Source: RPQJ01 sp963846885 (GTDB lineage: Bacteria > Pseudomonadota > Gammaproteobacteria > Steroidobacterales > Steroidobacteraceae). Taken from it: a stretch of 64,000 nt of DNA. Position 1 is the stretch's first letter. The number at the start of each line of letters is the position of its first letter. Positions 10,732 through 19,132 of this stretch are shown one piece after another. The translations under genes and the position numbers were made by a program. The notes under the pieces were generated by a model that did not search any database, was not told where the DNA came from, and worked only from the letters and a program-made list of their open reading frames with translations. The stretch spans positions 248,001-312,000 of the forward strand of contig CAWJXS010000020.1 in NCBI GenBank assembly GCA_963846885.1. The letters are read 5' to 3'.

Positions 10732-11157
10732 TCACGATTCTTCGAGCGCGGCCCGTACCCGCGCAGCATGCTCCGCCAGCAGCGCGTGGTCGGCCATCGA
10801 CCGCGCGTGGAATCGCAGGTCGAAGCCGTCATGGCGCGGCAGCACGTGGAAATGGAGGTGGAACACGGATTGTCCGGCGGCACTGCCGTTGAGTTGCGCG
10901 ATGAGAATGCCGGGGGCGGCGAACGCTCGCTGCACGGCTCCGGCAACGCGTTGCGTCGCCAGGATCGTCGCTGCGAGCGCGGCCTGAGGCACGTCGTGGA
11001 TGTTCTCGGCCGCGGCTTTCGGGATGACCAGCGTGTGCCCGTCGACCTGGGGCATCACGTCCATGAAGGCGAGCGTGTGCTCGTCCTCGAAGACTTTGTG
11101 GGCAGGTATCTCGCCGCGCAGGATGCGGGCAAAGATGTTGTTGCTGTCATAGCTCAT
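10732..11157 (-). CDS. HIT family nucleotide-binding protein
   Basis: The 141-residue protein carries the histidine triad 'HLHFHVLP' and the N-terminal 'IFARILRGEIPAHKVFED' typical of the HINT/HIT branch. These enzymes hydrolyse nucleotide phosphoramidates or similar alpha-phosphate adducts. It starts at 11157, 11 bases after the dacB stop, and ends 13 bases before acs; a link between an AMP-adduct hydrolase and the AMP-forming acs is plausible but unproven. Confidence 0.93.
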   Translation of the reverse strand: MSYDSNNIFARILRGEIPAHKVFEDEHTLAFMDVMPQVDGHTLVIPKAAAENIHDVPQAALAATILATQRVAGAVQRAFAAPGILIAQLNGSAAGQSVFHLHFHVLPRHDGFDLRFHARSMADHALLAEHAARVRAALEES

Positions 11158-11168
11158 GTGGATTGCTC

Positions 11169-12620
11169 CTACTGGCCGAAGACCCACTCTACCAGTGCGG
11201 TCTGGACCGCTTCGCCGGCGCCCTGCGCCGCGGCCGGATGGTTCAGCACGACGACCGTGACGAACGTGCGGCCGCTCGCCGCGTTGACGAAGCCGGCCAG
11301 CGCCGAGACGTCCTCGAGCGTACCGGTCTTCATGCGCAACCGCCCCTGCATTTCGGGCGAGCGGAAACGCCGCTTGAGCGTGCCATCGGTGGCAGAGAGC
11401 GGCAGCGAGGCCGCGAATTCCGGCATGTACTGGCTGCGGTACGCGGCGAGCAGCACGTCCGCCATGCTGCGCGCACTGATGCGTTCGTTGCGCGAGAGTC
11501 CGGACCCGTTCTCGAGGACGAGCTGCGACGTGTCGATGTTGCGCTGGGCCAGGAAGGCGACGATCGCGTCGCGCCCGGCCTGCGTCGTGGCCGGCCGGCC
11601 CGGCACGCGCTCGGCGCCGAGCGTGAGGAACAGCGCACGCGCCATCGAGTTGCTCGAATACTTGTTGACCAGCCGGATCACCTCGGCGAGCGTCAGCGAT
11701 TCGTGCGTGTAGAGCAGCCTGGCGTCGCCCGGCACGATGCCCTGCCGCATGTTGCCCCCGATCGTGCCGCCCGCCTGCTGCCAGTACGTGCGGAACAGCC
11801 CATAGGCGAACTCGGGCGCCTTCATGATCGCGCGCGGCACCGAGAACTGGCCGCAACCCGCGGCATAGCGGCCCGACAACGCGATCCTGTTGCCGGTCGG
11901 GCCTTCGGGCATCGCGACGACGATGCCGCCCGCACCGCGCTTGCACGCGCCGGCGTCGAGACGGATCTCGTTGTCGATCGTGAGATTGGCCGGCCACGGA
12001 TTGGCGCTGACCCGCACCGAACCCGTCGCCGGATCCGGCACGGCGTTGATCGTGACGGTCTGGAAATTGACCAGCAGTGCGTCCGGCAGCACGTTGTAAG
12101 TGCGGTACGGACGATCGTCGAAGGCGCCCCGGTCATCGCCCTGGCTCGCAAAGAAACTGTTGTCGATGATCACGTCGCCCGCGATGCGGCTCACGCCGGC
12201 CTGCCGCAGGCCGGCGACGAATGCCCACCAGCGCTCGTGCGACATGAAAGGATCGCCGCCGCCCACGAGGACGAGGTTGCCCTCGAGCACCTGGTCGCGG
12301 ATGGGGCCCGTCGCGTAGGCGCGCGTGCGCCACGTGTAGGCCGGCCCGAGCTGCTCGAGCGCGGCATAGGTCGTGACGACCTTCATCACCGACGCCGGAT
12401 TGCGCGGCACATTCGAGTTGAGGCTGACGAGCGGTTCGTCGCGCCCCACCTCGCGCACGAACACGCTGAGGCTCGTGGTCGGCACCTTGCGCTTGCGCAG
12501 GGCCTGTTCGACCTCGGGAGGCAGGTAGTCGCGGTCGCGCGCGGTCGCCGTGCCGGGCGCGTGCACCAGCGCGCAAGCGAGCAACAGGAGCGGCAGGAAG
12601 CGGGCGTGGATCGGCGGCAT
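11169..12620 (-). CDS. dacB: D-alanyl-D-alanine carboxypeptidase/endopeptidase (PBP4 family, S13)
   Basis: The precursor has 483 residues with a signal peptide (about 1-27, cleavage after 'TATA'). The three penicillin-binding motifs are seen: Ser77-x-x-Lys80 in 'PASVMKV', 'SSN' in 'NKYSSNSMAR', and Lys431-Thr-Gly in 'RMKTGTLEDV'. The large insertion between the first two motifs is characteristic of class C PBP4. It trims or hydrolyses peptidoglycan peptides in the periplasm. It is first in the dacB-HIT-acs run and divergent from the DUF502 gene with about 100 bases between. Confidence 0.94.
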   Translation of the reverse strand: MPPIHARFLPLLLLACALVHAPGTATARDRDYLPPEVEQALRKRKVPTTSLSVFVREVGRDEPLVSLNSNVPRNPASVMKVVTTYAALEQLGPAYTWRTRAYATGPIRDQVLEGNLVLVGGGDPFMSHERWWAFVAGLRQAGVSRIAGDVIIDNSFFASQGDDRGAFDDRPYRTYNVLPDALLVNFQTVTINAVPDPATGSVRVSANPWPANLTIDNEIRLDAGACKRGAGGIVVAMPEGPTGNRIALSGRYAAGCGQFSVPRAIMKAPEFAYGLFRTYWQQAGGTIGGNMRQGIVPGDARLLYTHESLTLAEVIRLVNKYSSNSMARALFLTLGAERVPGRPATTQAGRDAIVAFLAQRNIDTSQLVLENGSGLSRNERISARSMADVLLAAYRSQYMPEFAASLPLSATDGTLKRRFRSPEMQGRLRMKTGTLEDVSALAGFVNAASGRTFVTVVVLNHPAAAQGAGEAVQTALVEWVFGQ

Positions 12621-12719
12621 CGGGCTCGACGTCAGTAGGCAGCGCGAATCATAAGCGATGCGGTGGCGGCCCGCGGCGGCGCTCTGCATACTCCTCGCCC
12701 GTCCACTGCAGGAACCGCC

Positions 12720-13337
12720 TTGCGCAAGATCTGGAACACCGTTTTGAAAGGCCTGGTCGCAATCCTGCCGATCGGCCTCACCGTCTATGTCGTGTACTGG
12801 CTCGCGGTCTCGGCCGAGCGGCTGTTCTCGCGTGTCATCAAGCTGGTGATCCCGGAGCCCGCCTACTGGCCCGGCCTCGGCTTGCTGGTGGGCCTGGTGA
12901 CGCTGTATTTCGTGGGCCTGGCCGTCAACGCGTACTTCGTCAACCGCGCGCTGCGCATCTCCGACCAGCTGTTCGCCCGCATCCCGGTAGTCAAGACCAT
13001 TTACCTGGCGATCCGCGATTTCACGCGGTTTTTCCCGTCGTCGGGCCAGGCGAGCGACCTGCGCCGGGTCGTACTGGTGCAGTTCGGGCCGGGCAAGATC
13101 ATCGGTTTCGTCACCGCCGAGTCCGACTCGATGCTGCGCCGTTCGACGCCCGCCGGCGACGACATGGTCGCCGTCTACCTGCCGATGAGCTACATGGTCG
13201 GCGGGTACACGATCTTCATGCCACGCGAACTGGTCGAGACCACCGCCCTCTCGGTCGAGGAAGGGATGCGGATCGCGCTGATGGGCGGGGTGCGCAACGA
13301 CGCGAACTCGGCCGCTGCGGACGCGAAGCCGCGCTGA
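12720..13337 (+). CDS. DUF502 family membrane protein
   Basis: I start it at the TTG at 12720 ('MRKIWNTVLKG'), because an 'AGGA' lies 7 bases upstream and this is where family members begin; an in-frame GTG at 12663 would add 19 residues. The 205-residue product has two N-terminal membrane helices ('GLVAILPIGLTVYVVYWL' and 'GLGLLVGLVTLYFVGLAV') followed by the conserved 'ARIPVVKTIYLAIRDFTRFF' and 'YLPMSYMVGGYTIFMPR'. Function is unknown; it is an inner membrane protein family. Its stop is one base before the next gene. Confidence 0.88.
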   Translation: MRKIWNTVLKGLVAILPIGLTVYVVYWLAVSAERLFSRVIKLVIPEPAYWPGLGLLVGLVTLYFVGLAVNAYFVNRALRISDQLFARIPVVKTIYLAIRDFTRFFPSSGQASDLRRVVLVQFGPGKIIGFVTAESDSMLRRSTPAGDDMVAVYLPMSYMVGGYTIFMPRELVETTALSVEEGMRIALMGGVRNDANSAAADAKPR

Positions 13338-13338
13338 C

Positions 13339-13995
13339 ATGCAGGCGGTCATCATTCCCGTCACGCCGTTCGCGCAGAACTGCTCGCTGGTCTGGTGCCC
13401 GCGCACGCGCGAAGCCGCGGTGATCGACCCCGGCGGCGATCTCGACAAGGTGCGGGGCGAAGTGGCGCGCCAAGGGGTGAAGGTCACCAAGATCCTGCTG
13501 ACGCACGCCCACATCGACCATGCCGGCGGCACGGCCGAACTGGCGCGCGAGCTGCAGGTGCCCATCATCGGGCCGCATCCCGGCGACCAGTTCTGGATCG
13601 ACGGCATCGCCGAACAGGGCCGCATGTTCGGCTTCGGCCAGGTCGAGAGCTTCGTGCCCGACCAATGGCTGGCGCAGGGCGATTCCGTCACTGTCGGGGA
13701 CGTGAGGCTCGACGTGCAGCATTGCCCCGGTCACACGCCGGGCCACGTCGTGTTCCATTCGGCGGCGGACCAGATCGCGTTCGTGGGCGACGTGCTGTTC
13801 GCGGGTTCGATCGGCCGCACCGATTTCCCGGGTGGCGACCACGCCACGCTGATCCGGTCGATTCGCGAGCGCCTGTTTCCACTCGGCGATGACGTGCGCT
13901 TCGTGCCGGGGCACGGGCCCATGTCGACGTTCGGGGACGAGCGGCGGACGAATCCGTTCGTGGGCGACCGGGCAGTCGCGCAACACGGCGGTTGA
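13339..13995 (+). CDS. MBL-fold hydrolase, YcbL/glyoxalase II-like
   Basis: The 218-residue metallo-beta-lactamase-fold protein has the metal site 'THAHIDHAGG' (His56, His58, Asp60, His61), 'CPGHTPGHVVFH', 'VGDVLFAGSIGRTDFPGG' and a terminal 'VPGHGP'. This pattern and length match YcbL, a type of glyoxalase II that hydrolyses S-lactoylglutathione or related thioesters in the cytosol. Its ATG follows the DUF502 stop after one base (TGACATG), so the two are translated together. Confidence 0.88.
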   Translation: MQAVIIPVTPFAQNCSLVWCPRTREAAVIDPGGDLDKVRGEVARQGVKVTKILLTHAHIDHAGGTAELARELQVPIIGPHPGDQFWIDGIAEQGRMFGFGQVESFVPDQWLAQGDSVTVGDVRLDVQHCPGHTPGHVVFHSAADQIAFVGDVLFAGSIGRTDFPGGDHATLIRSIRERLFPLGDDVRFVPGHGPMSTFGDERRTNPFVGDRAVAQHGG

Positions 13996-14011
13996 GCCGC
14001 CGCCAAGGGAC

Positions 14012-14347
14012 TCAGCTGCTCGGTTTGTCGATCTTGCGGCGACCGCGGACGGCACCGCCGCGGCGATCCACTTCGAGCCAGCCGTCGATCGCGACGCCCA
14101 TGTCGCGGGCACGACGAGGTGCCTCACGGCGGTCCTCGTGATGCGTGTAGAAGCACGTGCAGTCGTCGTTCATGCAGTTCTTGAGCGGCAGGGACGGCGC
14201 CTCGCGCGAGAGGAAGCGCTGGCCCTTCAGGACACGGGCGCTGTGACAGCAATTGCGGCCCGGCTCCACGGACACGGCGTGGAACTTCTGCAGCGGCTTC
14301 ATGGCCGGCTTGGGCGGCGCAGCCGCCTTGGGCTCGCTGCCAGCCAT
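14012..14347 (-). CDS. Conserved hypothetical Cys/His-rich protein
   Basis: The 111-residue basic protein has a Lys/Pro/Ala-rich N-terminus and a compact middle with cysteines in 'NCCHSARVLKGQRFLS' and 'KNCMNDDCTCFYTHHEDRR'. Five cysteines plus a His pair suggest metal binding, but no named family is recognised. The 'DRR' and 'FL' contexts look conserved rather than random and codon use fits the neighbours. It converges on the YcbL-like gene and is divergent from nadE. Confidence 0.6.
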   Translation of the reverse strand: MAGSEPKAAAPPKPAMKPLQKFHAVSVEPGRNCCHSARVLKGQRFLSREAPSLPLKNCMNDDCTCFYTHHEDRREAPRRARDMGVAIDGWLEVDRRGGAVRGRRKIDKPSS

Positions 14348-14522
14348 GAAAACATGCCCCGGGCACGGCTGATGAATGTGGTAGCCAAGTCGGTTCCTTG
14401 CAATCTGAAAGCAAGGCTAGCCATCCTGCCGCACGCTCCGGCGTGACCCAGGTCACGGAAACGCACTTGCCCGTATCGACGGGTAGGCCGACACTTTCGT
14501 CCTGACTGGCCGAGACCCACCG

Positions 14523-16652
14523 ATGCCCCCGACCCTGGAAACCCGTCGCCCGCGCATCCCGCACCTGTCCGAGCTGCCCTTCGATTCCATCTACAAGCAC
14601 GGATTCGTGCGTGTCGCGGTCGCCACGCCGTGTGTCGAAGTAGCCTCACCGGCGTCGAACGTCGTCGAAATGGTGAGGATCGGTCGCGAAGCAGCCATGA
14701 ACCAGGCGGTTCTGGTCGTATTCCCGGAGCTGGGGGTGTCGGCGTACTCCAACGACGACCTGTTCCAGCAGGACGCCCTGCTCGACGCCTCCCTGGCGGC
14801 GCTGGGAACCCTGGTCGAGGCGAGTCGCGAGATCGGGATCACCTTCGCGGTCGGCGTGCCGCTGCGCGTGGACGACCGCCTGTTCAATTGCGCGGTACTG
14901 CTGCGCCGGGGACAACTGCTGGGGGCCGTGCCCAAGTCGTACCTGCCCAATTACCGCGAGTTCTACGAAAAGCGCCAGTTCGCGCCCGCCTCGCAGGCCC
15001 TCTCGACAGCGATCCGCCTGCTGGGCCAGACAGTGCCCTTCGGCACCCGGCTGCTGTTCGAGGCGAAGAACGTCCCGGGCTTCGTGCTCGGACTCGAAGT
15101 GTGCGAGGACGTCTGGGCGCCGTTGCCGCCGAGCACGTACGCGGCGCTCGCCGGCGCAACGGTGATCGCCAACCTGTCCGCGAGCGACGTGACGGTGGGC
15201 AAGGCCGAGTATCGCCGCCTGCTCTGCGCGTCGCAGTCGGCGAAATGCGTCGCCGGGTACCTGTATTCCGCTGCCGGTCCCGGCGAATCGACGACCGACC
15301 TGGCCTGGGATGGCCACGCCCTCATCTACGAGAACGGCAGCCGCCTCGCCGAGTCGCAGCGCTTTCCGCTGCGGGGCGGCTACATCACCGCCGACCTCGA
15401 TCTCGACCATCTGCGCCAGGAGCGCATGCGCTGGACGACGTTCGGCGACTGCGTGCAGGCGCACAAGGCGCAGCTCGAAGGCTACCTGCGCGTCGAGATC
15501 GAGCTCGACGTGCCGGGCGACCGCGTGCGGCTCGACCGCCGCATCGAACGGTTCCCGTACGTGCCCGCAGACCCGGCGCGGCGCGACGAGCGCTGCGCCG
15601 AGGTCTATGACATCCAGGTCGAGGCGCTGCGCAAACGGCTCGCCGCGACCGGCATCAAGAAGGTGGTCATCGGCATCTCCGGCGGGCTCGATTCGACGCA
15701 GACCGCGCTCGTCGCCGTGCGCGCGTTCGATCGTCTCGGCCTGCCGCGCACCAACATCCTGGGGTATACGCTGCCGGGCTTCGGCACCAGTCGCGAGACG
15801 TTCGAGAATGCGCACGCGCTGATGCGCGCACTCGGCATCACGGCGGCGGAGATCGACATTCGCCCCTCGGCCGAGCTGATGCTGCAGCACATCGGCCATC
15901 CGGCCGCGCGCGGTGAGCCGGTTTACGACATCACGTACGAGAACGTGCAGGCCGGCGAGCGCACGTCACACCTGTTCCGGCTCGCCAACCACCACAACGC
16001 GCTGGTGCTCGGCACCGGCGACCTTTCGGAACTCGCCCTCGGGTTCACGACCTACGGCGTGGGCGACCACATGTCGCACTACAACGTGAACGCCTCGGTG
16101 CCGAAGACGCTGATCCGCCACCTGATCCGCTGGCTGATCGGGGCCCGTAACTTCGACCCGGCGACAGTCGACGTGCTCACGCGCATCGCGGCGACCCCGA
16201 TTTCGCCAGAGCTGGTTCCGGGCGCGGGCGACAAGCCTGAGCAATCGTCGGAAGCCGTGGTCGGCCCGTACGAATTGCAGGATTTTCATCTCTACTACAT
16301 CAGCCGCTTCGGCTATCGCCCAAGCAAGGTCGCCTATCTCGCGCATTGCGCATGGGGCGATGCCACGACCGGCGCGTGGCCCGATACCGTGCCGCCTGCA
16401 GACCGCCGCTCGTATGACCTGCCGACGATCACGGCCTGGCTCGAGGTGTTCCTGCGTCGCTTCTTCCAGGGCAGCCAGTTCAAGCGCTCGGCGATGCCCA
16501 ATGGACCCAAGGTCGGCTCGGGCGGATCCTTGTCGCCACGCGGTGACTGGCGCGCGCCCAGCGATTCACCCGCCACGGCCTGGCTGGCCGAACTGCACGC
16601 GAACGTCCCCGCCTCCGCACGACCCAAGTCGCGCCAAACGCGACGGCGTTAA
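14523..16652 (+). CDS. nadE: Glutamine-dependent NAD+ synthetase
   Basis: The 709-residue enzyme makes NAD+ from deamido-NAD+, ATP and glutamine, the last step of NAD synthesis. The N-terminal nitrilase-type glutaminase shows the triad Glu69 ('FPELGVSAYS'), Lys138 ('PKSYLPNYREFYE') and Cys194 ('LEVCEDVWAP'). The C-terminal synthetase has the ATP pyrophosphatase loop 'SGGLDS' at 386-391 and 'GTGDLSELALGF'. Length matches the long two-domain bacterial form (about 680). The last 40 residues are Arg/Ala-rich and not conserved-looking. Confidence 0.95.
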   Translation: MPPTLETRRPRIPHLSELPFDSIYKHGFVRVAVATPCVEVASPASNVVEMVRIGREAAMNQAVLVVFPELGVSAYSNDDLFQQDALLDASLAALGTLVEASREIGITFAVGVPLRVDDRLFNCAVLLRRGQLLGAVPKSYLPNYREFYEKRQFAPASQALSTAIRLLGQTVPFGTRLLFEAKNVPGFVLGLEVCEDVWAPLPPSTYAALAGATVIANLSASDVTVGKAEYRRLLCASQSAKCVAGYLYSAAGPGESTTDLAWDGHALIYENGSRLAESQRFPLRGGYITADLDLDHLRQERMRWTTFGDCVQAHKAQLEGYLRVEIELDVPGDRVRLDRRIERFPYVPADPARRDERCAEVYDIQVEALRKRLAATGIKKVVIGISGGLDSTQTALVAVRAFDRLGLPRTNILGYTLPGFGTSRETFENAHALMRALGITAAEIDIRPSAELMLQHIGHPAARGEPVYDITYENVQAGERTSHLFRLANHHNALVLGTGDLSELALGFTTYGVGDHMSHYNVNASVPKTLIRHLIRWLIGARNFDPATVDVLTRIAATPISPELVPGAGDKPEQSSEAVVGPYELQDFHLYYISRFGYRPSKVAYLAHCAWGDATTGAWPDTVPPADRRSYDLPTITAWLEVFLRRFFQGSQFKRSAMPNGPKVGSGGSLSPRGDWRAPSDSPATAWLAELHANVPASARPKSRQTRRR

Positions 16653-16788
16653 GCAAGACCCGACGCGCGTTCGCACTTGTACAGCGGTGCTGTAGGAATT
16701 GGTCCCCGGCATGATGCGTATTCGTACGATTGGTGCCGGCCGGACCGCGGCGTGATAGTCGTCCGGCGCGAATCGCGCAGGGGAAATC

Positions 16789-17607
16789 ATGCTGGCCTCG
16801 ACTCACCCACACGGTGGCGTGCGCGCGGCTTCCGCAGCGGGGCTGTACTACCCCCGGGAAGCGGATGGGCTGCGCGCGGCAGTGCGGGAGTTGCTCGGTG
16901 CGCCCGGGCAGACCGCGTCGCGGCTGCCGAAGGCCCTGCTCGTGCCCCACGCGGGCTATGCGTACTCGGGCGCCGTGGCGGCGTCTGCGTTCCGCACGTT
17001 GTCAGGCCCGCTGGCGGCGGCCATCCGTCACGTCGTGCTGCTCGGCCCCAGTCATCGCGTGAAGACGCACGGCCTCGCGCTGCCCTCGTGCGACTTTTTC
17101 TCCACTCCTGCGGGCGACGTTCGGATCAACGGCGCGGGTCGCCAGCGCCTGCGGGAACTCGGGCTCGCCGGCATCGCCGACGCACCCCACGCGCTCGAGC
17201 ATTCGCTCGAAGTGCAGGTGCCTTTCCTGCAGTCGCTGCTCGGTGAATTCGACCTGCTGCCGATCGCCGTGGGCCTGGCGCCACCGGAGCAGGTGGCGCG
17301 CGCGCTCGAGGCGGTCTGGGGCGGGCCGGAGACACTGGTCGTGATCAGCTCCGACCTGAGCCATCATCACACGCACATCGAGGCGCAGGCGCTCGACCAG
17401 CAGACGGCGCAGCGGATCCTCGAACGCCGCAGCGACCTGTCCGCAACGCAGGCCTGCGGGGCCGACAGCATCAACGGGCTGATGGAGGTCGCGCGGCGTC
17501 GCGGGCTCGCGGTCGAGCTGCTGGATCGTCGCACCTCCGGGGACACGGCCGGGGACAACCAGCGCGTGGTGGGTTACGGCAGCTTCGCGCTGTACGAACC
17601 GGGCTGA
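16789..17607 (+). CDS. MEMO1-family protein (AmmeMemoRadiSam system protein B type)
   Basis: The 272-residue protein shows the MEMO fold signatures: 'AAGLYYPREADGLRAAV' at the start, 'LVPHAGYAYSGAVAA', 'LLGPSHRVKTHGLALPS', 'EHSLEVQVPFLQSLL' and 'VISSDLSHHHTH'. Conserved His and Asp/Cys residues in these motifs form a presumptive metal site related to extradiol dioxygenases. The biochemical role is unresolved. AMMECR1-domain and radical SAM partners usually linked in the three-part system are not in the immediate neighbourhood. Confidence 0.88.
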   Translation: MLASTHPHGGVRAASAAGLYYPREADGLRAAVRELLGAPGQTASRLPKALLVPHAGYAYSGAVAASAFRTLSGPLAAAIRHVVLLGPSHRVKTHGLALPSCDFFSTPAGDVRINGAGRQRLRELGLAGIADAPHALEHSLEVQVPFLQSLLGEFDLLPIAVGLAPPEQVARALEAVWGGPETLVVISSDLSHHHTHIEAQALDQQTAQRILERRSDLSATQACGADSINGLMEVARRRGLAVELLDRRTSGDTAGDNQRVVGYGSFALYEPG

Positions 17608-17661
17608 CGGCTCTGCGGCAGGATTCGAATCCGCCACTGGCCCCGGACCGAAGCGGCCACC

Positions 17662-18018
17662 ATGACCGGTCGCACTGCGCTCAAGCTCCTGTTCGGCTCG
17701 ATCCTGCTCGTGATGCTCGTCGTCACCGTGCAGGCCAGCCTGCAACAATCCGTCCTTGCCTGGGGCGGCCTCGTCAACGAGCCCGACCGCTGGTGGACCA
17801 TCGCCACGCTCGCGGATGCGTACTGCGGCTTCCTCACTTTCTACGCCTGGGTGTTCTACAAGGAGCGCGGCGCCGCCAGCCGGGCAGGCTGGTTCATCGG
17901 GATCATGCTGCTCGGCAATTTCGCCATGGCCACGTACGTGCTGCTGCAACTCGCGCGGCTGCCCGCCGACCAGCCGCTCGAGCGTATCCTGCTGCGCACG
18001 CCAGCCGGCGCGCGCTGA
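17662..18018 (+). CDS. DUF1475 family membrane protein
   Basis: The 118-residue protein has three predicted helices ('LKLLFGSILLVMLVVTVQA', 'TLADAYCGFLTFYAWVFY', 'WFIGIMLLGNFAMATYVLL'). The pattern 'TLADAYCGF.TF..WV.YKE' is that of the DUF1475 family of small inner membrane proteins, often linked with methyltransferases or desaturases of lipid modification. It precedes the CFA-type methyltransferase by 21 bases and is likely cotranscribed. Confidence 0.8.
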   Translation: MTGRTALKLLFGSILLVMLVVTVQASLQQSVLAWGGLVNEPDRWWTIATLADAYCGFLTFYAWVFYKERGAASRAGWFIGIMLLGNFAMATYVLLQLARLPADQPLERILLRTPAGAR

Positions 18019-18039
18019 AACGCACCTTCCGGGAGAGCC

Positions 18040-19092
18040 ATGCCTTCACTCGCCCTCAACCTGCTCGAGCGGGACTGGCTGCCCGATTTCCTGATCCGCT
18101 TCGGCATCCGCCGGCTGCTGGCCGAGCGGCTGCGTGAGGAACGCAAGGCCGACACCGAGGCGCAGCAGGCGCACCTGATGCGGTTCGTCGCAGAGTTGCG
18201 GGCGAGCCCCGTGGCGATCGCGACCCGCGAGGCGAACGAGCAGCATTACGAAGTGCCCAGCGCCTTTTTCGAGCGCGTGCTCGGCAAGCACCTCAAGTAT
18301 TCGTCGTGCTACTACGGTCCCGGCGTCACGAGCCTGGACGACGCTGAAGCCACGATGCTCGCGCTCACGTGCGAGCGGGCCCAGCTGCGTGACGGCGAGG
18401 ACATCCTCGAGCTGGGCTGCGGCTGGGGCTCGCTCACGCTGTGGATGGCGGCGCATTTCCCCAATGCCCGCATCACCGCCGTCTCCAATTCGCGCACCCA
18501 GAAGCTCTTCATCGACGCGCGCGCCGCCGAGCGCGGCTTGCGCAACGTCGAAGTGATCACCTGCGACGCGAACGTGCTCGACTTTCCATCCGACCGGCGG
18601 TTCGATCGCGTCGTGTCGGTCGAGATGTTCGAGCACATGCGCAACTACGAGACGCTGCTGCGTCGCATCTCGAGCTGGATGCGCGCAGACGCGACGCTGT
18701 TCGTCCACATCTTCACGCACCGTGAATTCGCCTATCCCTTCGAAGTGCGCGGCGACGGCAACGCAACCGGCGACTGGATGTCGCGGCACTTCTTCACCGG
18801 CGGGATCATGCCGAGCGACGACCTGCTGCTCTACTTCCAGTCCGACCTGCGCCTGCGCGAGCATTGGCACGTGCCTGGAGCGCACTACCAGCGGACGGCC
18901 GAAGCCTGGCTCGCGAACATGGACGGGGCGCGGGCGGAACTGATGCCGTTGTTCGCGGCTACCTATGGGGCCGCCGAAGCCCGTAAATGGTGGGTCTACT
19001 GGCGCGTGTTCTTCATGTCGTGCGCCGAGCTGTGGGGCTACGCCCGGGGCGAGGAATGGCTCGTGTCCCACTATCTCTTCCAGCGCCGCTGA
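18040..19092 (+). CDS. Cyclopropane-fatty-acyl-phospholipid synthase-family methyltransferase
   Basis: The 350-residue SAM-dependent methyltransferase has motif I 'ILELGCGWGSLTLWMA' (about 122-137), the family's 'EQHYEVPSAFFERVLG' and 'LKYSSCYY' ahead of it, 'VSVEMFEHMRNYE', and 'FVHIFTHREFAYPFE'. CFA enzymes transfer a methylene from SAM onto the double bond of membrane unsaturated acyl chains; paralogues of this shorter class modify other lipids, so the exact substrate is uncertain. It lacks the N-terminal lipid-binding domain of E. coli Cfa. It follows the DUF1475 gene closely. Confidence 0.85.
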   Translation: MPSLALNLLERDWLPDFLIRFGIRRLLAERLREERKADTEAQQAHLMRFVAELRASPVAIATREANEQHYEVPSAFFERVLGKHLKYSSCYYGPGVTSLDDAEATMLALTCERAQLRDGEDILELGCGWGSLTLWMAAHFPNARITAVSNSRTQKLFIDARAAERGLRNVEVITCDANVLDFPSDRRFDRVVSVEMFEHMRNYETLLRRISSWMRADATLFVHIFTHREFAYPFEVRGDGNATGDWMSRHFFTGGIMPSDDLLLYFQSDLRLREHWHVPGAHYQRTAEAWLANMDGARAELMPLFAATYGAAEARKWWVYWRVFFMSCAELWGYARGEEWLVSHYLFQRR

Positions 19093-19132
19093 CCGATTGC
19101 ATCGCGCGCCGGTCGCGTGTCAGTCTGGCCCC

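Noticed and set aside
10732..11997. Open frame extending upstream of the HIT gene through dacB
   Set aside because: The HIT protein begins at 11157 with a normal start; the rest reads as arginine-rich shadow of dacB.
16680..16694. TACAGC-GGT-GCTGTA palindrome before the MEMO1 gene
   Set aside because: Six-base arms only; looks like the reverse arrangement of a LexA site and matches no known operator.
17625..17660. tRNA T-arm-like 'GGATTCGAATCC'
   Set aside because: The flanks do not form a T-stem or acceptor stem and no anticodon arm is nearby; it is a short palindrome in an intergenic gap.
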